Positions 1 to 8,090 of a DNA stretch of 64,000 nucleotides are shown in pieces; position 1 is the first letter of the stretch; each line of letters starts with the position of its first letter. Position numbers and translations under genes: made by a program. The DNA lies in the NCBI GenBank assembly GCA_003574785.1, contig QORU01000010.1, positions 124,001 through 188,000 on the forward strand, given 5' to 3'. The notes under the pieces were generated by a model, which did not search any database, was not told the origin of the DNA, and saw only the letters and a program-made list of their open reading frames with translations. Origin of the DNA: Taklimakanibacter deserti (GTDB lineage: Bacteria > Pseudomonadota > Alphaproteobacteria > Rhizobiales > Aestuariivirgaceae).

Positions 1-2
1 TG

Positions 3-251
3 ACGGGTTGCCACCAGCCTTCCGAACGTTTCAAAGGCACGGTCATCCCCTTCGCCTGGTTCGCGCAAGGATTGAGACTAGTCGATATCGCCGATCCTTT
101 CGCGCCCAAGGAAGTGGGCCATTATGTGCCGGACATGCCCGAGGGCGCGGAGATGGCGTCGTCGAACGATGTCACCATCGATGATCGCGGCCTCATCTAT
201 CTCATCGACCGCATCCGTGGGGTCGATATCATCGAAACCAGTGTCATGTGA
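3..251 (+). CDS. LVIVD-repeat protein, C-terminal fragment
   Basis: Only the last 82 codons are inside the window; the frame is open from base 3 to the TGA at 249-251. The peptide contains RLVDIADPFAPKEVGHYVPD, which has the look of an LVIVD beta-propeller-like repeat (LxLVDISDPxxPxxxG), and ends with another short repeat-like stretch (DDRGLIYLIDRIRGVDIIET). LVIVD proteins are usually extracytoplasmic and of unknown biochemical role. The stop lies about 10 bases before the RidA-like gene, so it is probably the preceding member of the same transcription unit. Its N-terminus, full length and any signal peptide are outside the window. The family call comes from the repeat pattern only. Confidence 0.6.
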   Translation, partial: TGCHQPSERFKGTVIPFAWFAQGLRLVDIADPFAPKEVGHYVPDMPEGAEMASSNDVTIDDRGLIYLIDRIRGVDIIETSVM

Positions 252-261
252 CGGAGAGATG

Positions 262-660
262 ATGAGCAAGAGCAAGGCCAAGCGCTATCCGATCGGAACC
301 AAGAATCCCAACCTGCCCTTCCATCCAGGCGTCAGGGTCGGCGATCTCATCTTCGTGTCGGGCCAAGTGGCCAAGGATGCCGACGGCAATATGATCCACG
401 GCACCATCGAGGAAGAGACCCGCGCCACCATCCTCGCCATCGAGCGCGTGCTCAAGGCCGATGGCGCGAGCCTCGATGATGTCGTGCGGGTGTGCACCTA
501 TCTCGAAGACACCCGCGACTTCGGGCGCTACAACAAGGTGTTCGGCGAATATTTCAAAAACCCGGCGGGCCTCGCCCGCACCACCGTCGAAGCGCGTGCC
601 GTCATCAGCACCAAGATCGAGATGGATGCCATCGCCTATTGTCCGAAGGACGAGAAATAG
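262..660 (+). CDS. RidA/YjgF/UK114-family enamine/imine deaminase-like protein
   Basis: 132 aa, the usual RidA length. The core HPGVRVGDLIFVSGQVAKD and the C-terminal TTVEARAVISTKIEMDAIAY match the family pattern, and an Arg in the last motif is at or next to the position of the substrate-binding Arg of RidA. RidA proteins hydrolyse reactive enamines/imines such as 2-aminoacrylate that damage PLP enzymes; this clade's substrate is unknown. Two ATGs are adjacent (259 and 262); I choose 262 because GGAG at 253-256 is then 5 bases upstream. A longer open frame from 124 lacks family similarity upstream and overlaps the preceding gene. The stop abuts the ATG of the ABC ATPase gene, so it leads the first operon of the B6 locus and may remove reactive imines made there (inference). 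Confidence 0.85.
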   Translation: MSKSKAKRYPIGTKNPNLPFHPGVRVGDLIFVSGQVAKDADGNMIHGTIEEETRATILAIERVLKADGASLDDVVRVCTYLEDTRDFGRYNKVFGEYFKNPAGLARTTVEARAVISTKIEMDAIAYCPKDEK

Positions 661-1509
661 ATGTCGGCCACCCGCCCGATCCTCAGAGCCGCGCCATCGC
701 CCGCGTCGCAATCGCGGCGCCCCGGGCCGGCACATCTGAGCGCCGAAGGCGTGGCGGTCGAATTCGATCTCGGCGGACGCAAGCAGCGCGTCCTCAACGA
801 CATCGATCTCAAGGTCGGCAAGGGCCAGCTCGTCGCGCTGGTCGGTCCTTCGGGCTGCGGCAAGAGCACCTTGCTCAGACTGTTCGCCGGGCTGATGAGC
901 CCGAGCGCCGGCAAGATCGAAGTGGCGGGCATGGCGCCCGCCGAAGCGGCGCGCAAGAAACTCATCGGCGTCGCCTTCCAGGATGCGACACTTCTGCCGT
1001 GGAAGACGGCGCTCGACAATGCCGCTTTCCTGCTCGAGACCGCCGATCCCTCGCTCTCTCGCGCCGAGGTGAGGAAGCGAGCCCAGCATAATCTCCATCT
1101 CGTGGGCTTGAGCGGTGCCGAAGCCAAGCGTCCGTCGCAGCTTTCGGGCGGCATGCGCCAGCGCGTCGCCATCGCCCGCGCGCTGACGCTCGATCCGGAA
1201 GTGCTGCTCCTCGATGAGCCCTTCGGCGCTCTCGATGCGATCACGCGCGAAGAAATGGGCAGCCTCCTCCTCGACATCTGGCAGCGCACCCAGAAGACCA
1301 TCCTTCTCGTGACCCACGCCTTCGACGAAGCGGTGTTCCTGTCGAGCGACATCCATGTGATGGGAACCGGGCCGGCGCGCATCCTCGAGACGATCGCCAA
1401 CGATCTGCCCTATCCGCGCGACGCCCAGACCTATCGCGATCCGCGCTTCTCGGAAACCGAGGCGCGTCTGCGCGAGCTCCTGGTCAAGAGCCATAAGGGA
1501 GGCGCCTGA
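661..1509 (+). CDS. ABC importer ATP-binding protein (nitrate/taurine/HMP type)
   Basis: 282 aa. Walker A GPSGCGKST at about residues 62-70, Q-loop in AFQDATLLPW, signature LSGGMRQRVAIARAL near 161, Walker B VLLLDEPFGALDA near 181, and the H-loop in LLVTHAFDEA. This is the layout of the NitT/TauT family, which pairs with NMT1/THI5-like binding proteins as found downstream. The ATG directly follows the TAG of the RidA-like gene; the first 25 residues are low-complexity and a later start is possible. Permease and binding protein follow at once (1511, 2328), making a complete importer. Substrate is not determined by sequence. Context (vitamin B6 catabolism) suggests a pyridine- or pyrimidine-like compound. 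Confidence 0.9.
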   Translation: MSATRPILRAAPSPASQSRRPGPAHLSAEGVAVEFDLGGRKQRVLNDIDLKVGKGQLVALVGPSGCGKSTLLRLFAGLMSPSAGKIEVAGMAPAEAARKKLIGVAFQDATLLPWKTALDNAAFLLETADPSLSRAEVRKRAQHNLHLVGLSGAEAKRPSQLSGGMRQRVAIARALTLDPEVLLLDEPFGALDAITREEMGSLLLDIWQRTQKTILLVTHAFDEAVFLSSDIHVMGTGPARILETIANDLPYPRDAQTYRDPRFSETEARLRELLVKSHKGGA

Positions 1510-1510
1510 C

Positions 1511-2314
1511 ATGATCACCCAAGCCCTTCCGGCTCCCAAGGTCTCGCGCGCCGTCATCGACGTCGCCCCGGCGATCCTGCTCGGCCTGGTGTGCCTCCTT
1601 CTCTGGGAAGGCGCCATCTGGCTGTTCAAGGTCGAGCCCTTCGTGCTTCCCGCCCCATCGGCCATCGCCCTCGTGATGGTCGATCAATACCAGTCGCTGG
1701 CGGCGGCAGCGCTCGTCACGGCCGAAGAGATCCTCATTGGCTTCGCGCTCTCGGCCGTTACGGGCGTGCTCGTCGCCGTCGTCATCGCGCGTTTCGAGAC
1801 CTTTGGTCGGGCGCTCTATCCGCTGATCGTGCTCTTCCAGAATGTGCCGAAAGTAGCCTTGGCGCCGATCTTCATCCTGTGGTTCGGCTATGACCTCGCG
1901 CCCAAGGTGCTGCTCATCGTGGTGATCGCCTTCTTCCCGGTGGCGATCGGCATGCTGTCGGGCCTGCAGTCGGTCGATCCTTCGCTGGTCTCGCTGATGC
2001 GCTCGGTGGGCGCCGGCCCCGGCACCATCCTCAAGCGAGTGCGCCTGCCGCATGCCTTGCCGCAGCTCATGGCAGGCCTCAAGGTGGCGGTCACGCTCTC
2101 CGTCATCGGCGCCATTGTCGGCGAATTCGCCGGCGCCTCGGCGGGCCTCGGCTATATCATCCAATTCGCTTCCACCCAGCTCGAGACGGCGCTCGTCTTC
2201 GCGGCGATCCTCGTCGTCTCGGTCCTGGGCCTTGCCTTCTACTATGTGGTGGAACTGGCCGAACGGCTTCTCATCCCGTGGGCGCCGAAATTCGACGACC
2301 CGGGCAACAGATGA
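1511..2314 (+). CDS. ABC importer permease (SsuC/TauC/ThiX-like)
   Basis: 267 aa, strongly hydrophobic with about six membrane segments, and a BPD_transp_1 EAA loop around SLMRSVGAGPGTILKRVRLP (residues about 158-177) that docks on the ATPase. The ATG at 1511 lies one base after the TGA of the ATPase gene, indicating translational coupling. Inner-membrane component of the importer encoded by 661-3341. Length is normal and no lesion is seen. Confidence 0.9.
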   Translation: MITQALPAPKVSRAVIDVAPAILLGLVCLLLWEGAIWLFKVEPFVLPAPSAIALVMVDQYQSLAAAALVTAEEILIGFALSAVTGVLVAVVIARFETFGRALYPLIVLFQNVPKVALAPIFILWFGYDLAPKVLLIVVIAFFPVAIGMLSGLQSVDPSLVSLMRSVGAGPGTILKRVRLPHALPQLMAGLKVAVTLSVIGAIVGEFAGASAGLGYIIQFASTQLETALVFAAILVVSVLGLAFYYVVELAERLLIPWAPKFDDPGNR

Positions 2315-2327
2315 TTGGAGGACAGAG

Positions 2328-3341
2328 ATGACGATGAGGCTCAGACTGACACTCGCGACGATCATGCTGCTCGCCGCCACCGTCGCGGCCAGGGCCGCCG
2401 ATGAGGTGAGCATCCAGCTCGACTGGGTGGTGCGCGGCAATCATGCGATGTTCTTCGTCGCCAGGGACAAGGGCTATTTCGAGGATAATGGCATCGAGGT
2501 GACGGCGATCCGCAAGGGTACGGGTTCGGTCGACGCACTGCGCCTCGTCGGCGCCGGCAATGCCGATTTCGGTTTCGGCGACCTGCCGACGCTGGCGATC
2601 GCGCGCTCGCAATCCGTGCCGGTCGTGGCGCTTGCCGCCGTCAATCAGCGCAGCCCCATGGGCATGATCGCGCTCGCCAAGACCAAGACCCTGTCCAAGC
2701 CCCAAGACCTCAAGGGCCTCGATGTCGGCGTGCACACCGCGGGATCGACCTATGTCTTCCTGCGCGCCTTCCTGGCCGCCAACGGCATGAGCGAGGACGA
2801 CATCAAGAAGAGCACAGTCGCGCCGCCTTACGAGAATTATCTGCTTCTCGGCCGTGTCGCGGCCGTGCCCGGCTATATCGACGCCGAAGTGCCGGAGCTC
2901 GAGGCGAAAGCCGGCGGTCCCGGCTCGTTGTCCATCATCATGGGCGCCGACTGGGGCTACAATGTCTATGGCTCCGGCCTCTTCACCTCGGAAGCGCTCG
3001 CCAAGGACAAGCCCGACCTCGTCGAACGCTTCACCGCCGCCTATCTCAAGGCCTTCGCCGATGTCATCGCCAATCCGGGCGAGGCCGCCGATATCGTGAT
3101 CAAGGCCAATCCCGAATATGCGGCGAAGCGCGACATCCTGGTGAAGCAGCTAGAGGCCGACATCAAATCGACCTTCTTCAGCGCCGAGACGGCCAAGGAC
3201 GGGATCGGCGCGATGACGCTCGACACCTGGACGGCGACGGCCAAGGTCTTGCGCGATCAAGGCGTGATGAAGAAGGATATCGATCTCGAGGCCGCCTTTT
3301 CCAATCGCTTCATCCTCGCCGCCAAGCCTTTGAAGAAATGA
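2328..3341 (+). CDS. NMT1/THI5-like ABC substrate-binding protein
   Basis: 337 aa with a Sec signal peptide (MTMRLRLTLATIMLLAATVAARA, cleavage after about residue 24). The mature part has the NMT1/THI5 opening VSIQLDWVVRGNHAMFFVARDKGYFEDNGIEV, a family that binds pyrimidine precursors of thiamine, riboflavin, sulfonates or nitrate. The open frame extends upstream to 2052 but the true start is ATG 2328, with GGAGGACAGAG directly upstream. Periplasmic receptor for the importer 661-2314. Because it sits in a B6-degradation operon, B6 vitamers or 4-pyridoxate are attractive ligands (inference); a pyrimidine such as HMP is the main alternative. Confidence 0.88.
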   Translation: MTMRLRLTLATIMLLAATVAARAADEVSIQLDWVVRGNHAMFFVARDKGYFEDNGIEVTAIRKGTGSVDALRLVGAGNADFGFGDLPTLAIARSQSVPVVALAAVNQRSPMGMIALAKTKTLSKPQDLKGLDVGVHTAGSTYVFLRAFLAANGMSEDDIKKSTVAPPYENYLLLGRVAAVPGYIDAEVPELEAKAGGPGSLSIIMGADWGYNVYGSGLFTSEALAKDKPDLVERFTAAYLKAFADVIANPGEAADIVIKANPEYAAKRDILVKQLEADIKSTFFSAETAKDGIGAMTLDTWTATAKVLRDQGVMKKDIDLEAAFSNRFILAAKPLKK

Positions 3342-3378
3342 CGGTGAACGAAACTCAACCAGCAATGCGAGGCATCAC

Positions 3379-3999
3379 ATGATCAAGCTTCTCGGCCGCC
3401 AGACATCAGGCAATGTGCAGAAGGTCATCTTCATGCTCGAAGAGACCGGCAAAGCCTATGAGCGCGAGGACTATGGCCGCCAGTTCAACAACACCCAGAC
3501 ACCGGAATACAAGGCGCTCAACCCCACCTCGAAAGTGCCGACCCTCGTCGACGGCAAGGCGGTGATCTGGGAATCGAACACCATCTTGCGCTATCTGGCT
3601 TCCGCCTATGCCCCGGCTTTGACCGGCGCCACGCCCGCCGAGCGCACCGAGGTCGAGCGCTGGATGGACTGGGTGCTCGCCGCAGTCAATCCGGGCTATC
3701 TCACCGCCTTCAAGGACTCCAAGAAGCCCGCCAATGAGCGCGCGCCCGACTACGATGCGCAGATCAAGGAGCTCGCGGCACAAATGGCGATCCTCGACGC
3801 CCATCTCAAAGGCAGATCGTATGTCGCCCTGGAGAAGCTCACCATCGCAGATATCGCGCTCGCCCCCATCCTCAAGCGCTGCCTCGACTTCCCGCTCGAG
3901 CGGCCGGCCTTCGCCGAGCTCGATCGCTGGATCAAGGCCATTGGTGAGCGTTCGGCCTTCCAGGTGGCGATCGGCGCCAAAGAGAAGAAGGCCGCCTGA
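3379..3999 (+). CDS. Glutathione S-transferase family protein
   Basis: 206 aa. N-terminal thioredoxin-like GST domain (MIKLLGRQTSGNVQKVIFMLEE; glutathione-binding segment NPTSKVPTLVDGKAVIWESNTILRYL, about residues 53-79) and an all-helical C-terminal domain. Ser/Thr near residue 9 rather than Tyr is the likely thiol-activating residue. The stop overlaps the ATG of the next gene (TGATG at 3997-4001), so it is coupled to the FHMPC-dehydrogenase-like gene. A role in handling an aldehyde or electrophilic pyridine intermediate is possible but not shown by sequence. Confidence 0.85.
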   Translation: MIKLLGRQTSGNVQKVIFMLEETGKAYEREDYGRQFNNTQTPEYKALNPTSKVPTLVDGKAVIWESNTILRYLASAYAPALTGATPAERTEVERWMDWVLAAVNPGYLTAFKDSKKPANERAPDYDAQIKELAAQMAILDAHLKGRSYVALEKLTIADIALAPILKRCLDFPLERPAFAELDRWIKAIGERSAFQVAIGAKEKKAA

Positions 4000-4925
4000 T
4001 GAAGCATATCGCCGTCATCGGATTGGGGACCATGGGTCCGGGCATCGCCCAGCGCCTGGCGCGGGGCGGCCTCGTGGTGTCCGCCTTCGATATGGAGACG
4101 GCGCAGATCGACAAGGCCAAGGCGGCGCTTCCCTTGATCAATGACGTGCTCGACAAGCTCGGCATTGCGCCGAAGCCCGGCGGCGAGGTGCGGTTCGCGG
4201 CCTCCCTCGCCGAAGCCGTCAAGGATGCCGATCTTATCATCGAGAATGTGCCGGAGCGGATCGAGGTCAAGGCCGAGGTCTATCGCGCCATCGACAGGCT
4301 GATCGGCGCCGAGACACTGGTCGTCTCCGACACGTCCGGCATACCGATCAGCAAGTTGCAGGAGCATCTCTCGAACCCTGAGCGCTTCTGCGGCATGCAC
4401 TGGTCGAACCCGCCCCACATCATCCCGATGATCGAGGTCATATCAGGCGCCAAGACTGCGCCCGAAACGGCGAAGGCCATCGTCGACCTGATCGAGAGCT
4501 TGGGGCTTCTCCCCGTCGTCATCAACAAGGATGTGGCGGGCTTCGTCGAGAACCGCATCCTCTACGCCTTGCTGCGCGAGGCTATCGATCTCGTCGAGGA
4601 AGGCGTCATCGCGCCCGAGGCGCTCGATACCTGCGTGTCCTGGGGCATCGGTTACAAGCTCAGCGTCATCGGGCCGATGGCGCTGCTCGATGTGGCGGGG
4701 CTCGACATCTATCATTCGGTGGCGAGCTTCCTCAATCAGGAGCTGTCGACGCGCGCCGATATCGCCCCCTTCATCACTAAGCGGGTCCAGGAGAAGCGCC
4801 TCGGCCTCAAGACCGGCAGCGGTGTCTATGCCTATACGCCCGAGCGCGGCAAGGAGCTGGCGGCTGAGCGGGCCCGCAAGCTCGTGGCGGTGCGCCGGGC
4901 GCTGGAGGAGAAGGACGGCAAATGA
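3999..4925 (+). CDS. 5-formyl-3-hydroxy-2-methylpyridine-4-carboxylate 5-dehydrogenase-like (3-hydroxyacyl-CoA dehydrogenase fold)
   Basis: 308 aa. Rossmann motif GLGTMG at residues 8-13 and the two-domain layout of L-3-hydroxyacyl-CoA dehydrogenases. It carries segments I recall from the Mesorhizobium loti FHMPC dehydrogenase (Mlr6793 type): SDTSGIPI, MHWSNPPHIIPMIEV and LDTCVSWGIGYKL. That enzyme oxidises the 5-aldehyde of the B6-degradation intermediate with NAD+ (and can dismutate it). The match is from memory, not an alignment; the family alone would allow a generic 3-hydroxyacyl-CoA dehydrogenase, but three further B6 enzymes at 10137-12886 support the specific call. Last gene of the first operon; it converges with the small secreted protein at 4930. 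Confidence 0.8.
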   Translation: MKHIAVIGLGTMGPGIAQRLARGGLVVSAFDMETAQIDKAKAALPLINDVLDKLGIAPKPGGEVRFAASLAEAVKDADLIIENVPERIEVKAEVYRAIDRLIGAETLVVSDTSGIPISKLQEHLSNPERFCGMHWSNPPHIIPMIEVISGAKTAPETAKAIVDLIESLGLLPVVINKDVAGFVENRILYALLREAIDLVEEGVIAPEALDTCVSWGIGYKLSVIGPMALLDVAGLDIYHSVASFLNQELSTRADIAPFITKRVQEKRLGLKTGSGVYAYTPERGKELAAERARKLVAVRRALEEKDGK

Positions 4926-4929
4926 CGCT

Positions 4930-5331
4930 TCAGCGGCAAGCGAGCCTGTCTGTCCCGCTCACGCAAGTGAGGTCGGCGGGCTTGCCGTCGGCCGGCGTCA
5001 CGACGCTGCGGGTTTCCCAGCTCTTCCCGGCAAGGCCGCACCAGGTCATTTGCACCGCCATGCGGTCACCGGTCTCATTGAGGAGATACAGCGCCCCGCT
5101 CTTGGGATCGCGCCAGAAGCTCACGCTGATCCTGGCGCCGGGTGCGGCGCGCCCGAGCTCGGCCGAATACCAGTGTGCAAGCGATACCGAGCAGCTGATC
5201 TCGCTTTGGGCCGCGTTGCGCGCGACGAACGGGGTTTCGATAAGCCCTTCGCTGCCGCGCCCGGCGGCGAGAGCCGTGGGCGCCGCAAGGCCGAGAGCGA
5301 GAATGAGACACGGGAGAAATTTTGCAGACAT
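4930..5331 (-). CDS. Small secreted protein of unknown function
   Basis: 133 aa, not recognised. A clear Sec signal peptide (MSAKFLPCLILALGLAAPTALA, cleavage about residue 22) precedes a mature domain of about 110 residues with four Cys (in EISC, TWCG, LTCV and LACR), suggesting two disulfides in the periplasm. Its stop is 4 bases from the convergent dehydrogenase stop, and its start is 95 bases from the divergent binding-protein gene at 5427. It interrupts two operons of the B6 locus on the opposite strand, so it may be unrelated to it. Confidence 0.65.
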   Translation of the reverse strand: MSAKFLPCLILALGLAAPTALAAGRGSEGLIETPFVARNAAQSEISCSVSLAHWYSAELGRAAPGARISVSFWRDPKSGALYLLNETGDRMAVQMTWCGLAGKSWETRSVVTPADGKPADLTCVSGTDRLACR

Positions 5332-5426
5332 GGCGAGGTTCGGAATGTGACCGGCACTTTACATGGCTGCCGCCTGCAAGTGAATGGACGATAATCAAAT
5401 TTAATAACACAGACGGAGGAGACATC
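5332..5426. promoter_or_regulatory. Divergent promoter region of the BMP-type transporter operon
   Basis: The 95-base gap between divergent starts turns A/T-rich from about 5385 (GATAATCAAATTTAATAACA), in contrast to its surroundings, consistent with a promoter for the operon starting at 5427. GATAAT at 5392-5397 is a plausible -10, but I see no convincing -35. A strong ribosome site GGAGGA (5415-5420) sits 6 bases before ATG 5427 and decides that start. Confidence 0.4.
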
Positions 5427-6452
5427 ATGCGTGCATATTGGAAGAGATCTTTCACGGCCCTGACGATGCTGGCCCTTCTCGGCACGGCGAGCCTCGCCGC
5501 CGAAGTGAAGACCATCGCCATCCTCGCTCCCGAGCAAGGCAATGACTATGGCTGGAACCAGCAAGGTGTCGATGCCGCCAAGGCCGTGGGCGAGAAGGCC
5601 GGCATCAAGGTGCTGGTCGCCGAGGGCCTGGGCTATGGCGATGTGCGCCCCACCTTGCGCGAGCTCGCCGGCGAAGGCGCCAATCTCCTGATCGCCCATG
5701 CCAGCGGCTACAATACCGCAGCACCCGAGATCGGCGCCGAGCTCAATGTGCCGGTGGCGATCGTCGACATGCCGGATGCGAAGAAGGCCGGCAAGGTCGC
5801 CGACTACACGCTGAGCGGCCATGAAGGCGCCTATCTCGCCGGCAGGCTCGCCGCCAAGATGAGCCGCAGCGGCACGGTCGGGATCGTGGTGTCGGGCGAG
5901 CCGCCGTCATGGAACTCGCAGTCCGCCGCCTTCGCGCAAGGGGCCAAGGCCGAAAAGGAAGGCATCAAGATCCTCTATGCGGTGATCGGGCCTGCCGCCT
6001 ATGCCGATGCGGCCGGCGGCAAGCGGGTGACCGAGACCGTGATCGCGGCTGGCGCCGACATCATTTTCGGACAAGGCAACGGTTCGAGCTTCGGCATGCT
6101 GCAGGCGGTCGAGACCACCAAGGCGGCTGATGGCGGCAAGGTCTATTTCATCGACGTCATCGGCGACAAGACGCCGATCAACAAGGGCTTCCTCCTGTCG
6201 TCGGTCTTGTGGAACCTCGAGCCCGTCTATGGTGCGATGATCGCCGACCTCAAGGCCGACACTTTCGGCACCAAGAACTACTCGATCCAGCTTGCTGACG
6301 ACTCCGTCAAGCTGCTCAAGACGCCGGACATCACCGATGCCGTGTGGGGCGAGATCGAAGCGATCCGCGGCGACATCGTGTCGGGCAAGATCAAGGTCGA
6401 GCCGATCTGGGACGCGGCGAAAGTCCATGAACTCGTGAACACCGTCAAGTAA
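5427..6452 (+). CDS. BMP-family ABC transporter substrate-binding protein
   Basis: 341 aa. Signal peptide MRAYWKRSFTALTMLALLGTASLA, then the BMP (basic membrane protein/PnrA, periplasmic-binding type 1) fold: KTIAILAPEQGNDYGWNQQG and later GADIIFGQGNGSSFGM. Characterised BMP receptors bind nucleosides. Start chosen at ATG 5427, after GGAGGA, rather than the longer open frame from 5322. First gene of a contiguous set: receptor, ATPase, two permeases, then three B6-catabolic enzymes. Context makes pyridoxine, pyridoxamine or pyridoxal the likely ligand, which is an inference. A terminator-like hairpin immediately follows. Confidence 0.88.
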   Translation: MRAYWKRSFTALTMLALLGTASLAAEVKTIAILAPEQGNDYGWNQQGVDAAKAVGEKAGIKVLVAEGLGYGDVRPTLRELAGEGANLLIAHASGYNTAAPEIGAELNVPVAIVDMPDAKKAGKVADYTLSGHEGAYLAGRLAAKMSRSGTVGIVVSGEPPSWNSQSAAFAQGAKAEKEGIKILYAVIGPAAYADAAGGKRVTETVIAAGADIIFGQGNGSSFGMLQAVETTKAADGGKVYFIDVIGDKTPINKGFLLSSVLWNLEPVYGAMIADLKADTFGTKNYSIQLADDSVKLLKTPDITDAVWGEIEAIRGDIVSGKIKVEPIWDAAKVHELVNTVK

Positions 6453-6461
6453 GCCGGAATT

Positions 6462-6497
6462 GCGCCGGCCGGCATCAGCCTGGCCGGCGCTGCTTTT
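6462..6497 (+). terminator. Hairpin plus T-run between receptor and ATPase genes (attenuator-like)
   Basis: A perfect 9-bp stem (GCGCCGGCC at 6462-6470 paired with GGCCGGCGC at 6482-6490) with an 11-base loop is followed by TGCTTTT (6491-6497). It has the form of a rho-independent terminator and ends 3 bases before the next start codon. In ABC operons such elements keep the binding protein in excess over the membrane parts by partial termination or 3' end protection. The T-run is short, so read-through is expected. Confidence 0.6.
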
Positions 6498-6500
6498 ATC

Positions 6501-8090
6501 GTGACGGCCAAGACCACATCGACACCCACGGCTGCGACTTCCGGTCCCGCGGCCGGGAAGCCCGTCGTCGAACTCGTCAATATCTCCAAGAGCTTCCCCG
6601 GCGTGATCGCCAATGACAATGTGAACCTCTCCTTGTGGCCAGGCGAAGTTCACGTGCTTCTGGGCGAGAACGGCGCCGGCAAATCTACACTCATCGCCCT
6701 TCTGTCGGGCCTGCAGCAGCCGGATGACGGCCACATCCTGATCGCCGGCGAGAGGCAGACGATCGTCTCGCCGCGCGCCGCTCTCGGCCTCGGCATCGGC
6801 ACGGTGTTCCAGCACAATATGCTGGTGCCGAGTCTGACCGTTGGCGAAAACCTGTTGCTCGGCGGTGCCTGGTGGCAGAGACCGGGCCTTGCCGGCCTGA
6901 CCCAAAGCCTCGCCGATCTCAAGGCGGATTTCGGCCTCGACGTCGCGCTCGATGCGCGCGCCGGCGACCTCTCGCTCGGCGAGCAGCAGCAGGTCGAGAT
7001 CGCCCGCGCTCTCTTGCACAAGAGCCGGGTCCTCATTCTCGACGAAGCCACGTCGATGATGACGCCCAAGGGCATCGAGGACCTGGGCGCCATGATGCGC
7101 AAGCTCGTCGCTTCAGGCCTCGCCATCGTCTTCATCACCCACAAGCTCGACGAGGCTTTGCGCTTCGGCGACCGCATCACCATCCTGAGGCGCGGCCGCA
7201 AGATCGCGAGCCTTGCGCCTGAGCGCCTCAAAGCCATGGACCGGGGAGAAGCGCGCGATGAGATCATCAAGGCCATGTTCGCGCGCCAGGACGAGAAGAG
7301 TGACAGCCCGGCGCCCGTCGTGCGAGCACCAATCGAGGCGAATAACGATCTCGAGATCCAGGGCCTCAGCGTAACGCCTGAACCCGGGATCCCGGGGCTT
7401 CACGGCATCGATCTCACCATCCGCTCGGGCGAGATCCTCGGTATTGCCGGCATCGACGGCAATGGCCAGAAGCAATTGGCGGAAGCGATCGCCGGCCAGC
7501 GTCCCCTGGCGTCGGGCGCCATCCGTCTCGGGGGCGAGCCCGTCGAGCATCTGCCGGCCGGCCTGCGCCATCGGCTGGGCCTGCGCTATCTCACCGATGA
7601 CCGCCTGTCCGAGGCAACCGTCGCCTCTTTCCCCTTGAGCCTCAACCTGCTCCTCAAGACGATCGGTGCCGAGCCTTTCTGGCGGCGCGGCATCGAGCAG
7701 AAAGACAAGATCGACGCCTATGCCGAGCGCCAGGTCGAGCGCTATGACATAAGGACACCCGGCATTCACACGCCGATCGGCAAATTGTCGGGCGGCAATA
7801 TCCAGAAGGCGCTGCTGGCGCGCGAGCTTGCCGGCGACGCACGGGTCATGATCTTCAACAAGCCGACCTATGGCCTCGATTTCCAGAATATCGCCTTGTC
7901 GCGCGCGCGTATCCGCGAGACGGCCGGGAAAGGCCTTGCCGTCCTCCTGATCTCGACCGAGCTCGACGAGTTGCTCGAGCTCTCCGACCGCATCGCGGTC
8001 ATGGTGGGCGGACATATCGCCGGCATTGTCGAGAACGGACCGGAGGCGCGCTGGGCGATCGGCAATCTCATGGTGGGCAAGGCGGCATGA
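6501..8090 (+). CDS. ABC importer ATPase with two NBDs (BMP/nucleoside type)
   Basis: 529 aa, two ATPase domains as in RbsA/YufO proteins. Domain 1: Walker A GENGAGKST near residue 55, signature LSLGEQQQVEIARAL near 158, Walker B VLILDEATS. Domain 2: the usual modified P-loop GIDGNGQKQ near 314, signature LSGGNIQKALLAREL near 429 and a Walker B region reading VMIFNKPTYGLDF near 448, where the DE pair of a hydrolytic site is NK. Start is GTG 6501: the frame is the same as the preceding receptor gene and no ATG occurs between, yet there is no clear Shine-Dalgarno because the hairpin ends at 6497. The 3' end overlaps the permease ATG (ATGA). Confidence 0.9.
   Translation: MTAKTTSTPTAATSGPAAGKPVVELVNISKSFPGVIANDNVNLSLWPGEVHVLLGENGAGKSTLIALLSGLQQPDDGHILIAGERQTIVSPRAALGLGIGTVFQHNMLVPSLTVGENLLLGGAWWQRPGLAGLTQSLADLKADFGLDVALDARAGDLSLGEQQQVEIARALLHKSRVLILDEATSMMTPKGIEDLGAMMRKLVASGLAIVFITHKLDEALRFGDRITILRRGRKIASLAPERLKAMDRGEARDEIIKAMFARQDEKSDSPAPVVRAPIEANNDLEIQGLSVTPEPGIPGLHGIDLTIRSGEILGIAGIDGNGQKQLAEAIAGQRPLASGAIRLGGEPVEHLPAGLRHRLGLRYLTDDRLSEATVASFPLSLNLLLKTIGAEPFWRRGIEQKDKIDAYAERQVERYDIRTPGIHTPIGKLSGGNIQKALLARELAGDARVMIFNKPTYGLDFQNIALSRARIRETAGKGLAVLLISTELDELLELSDRIAVMVGGHIAGIVENGPEARWAIGNLMVGKAA

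Noticed and set aside
3999..4925. Fatty-acid beta-oxidation 3-hydroxyacyl-CoA dehydrogenase
   Set aside because: No other beta-oxidation gene is nearby, and conserved segments and context fit the FHMPC dehydrogenase branch better.
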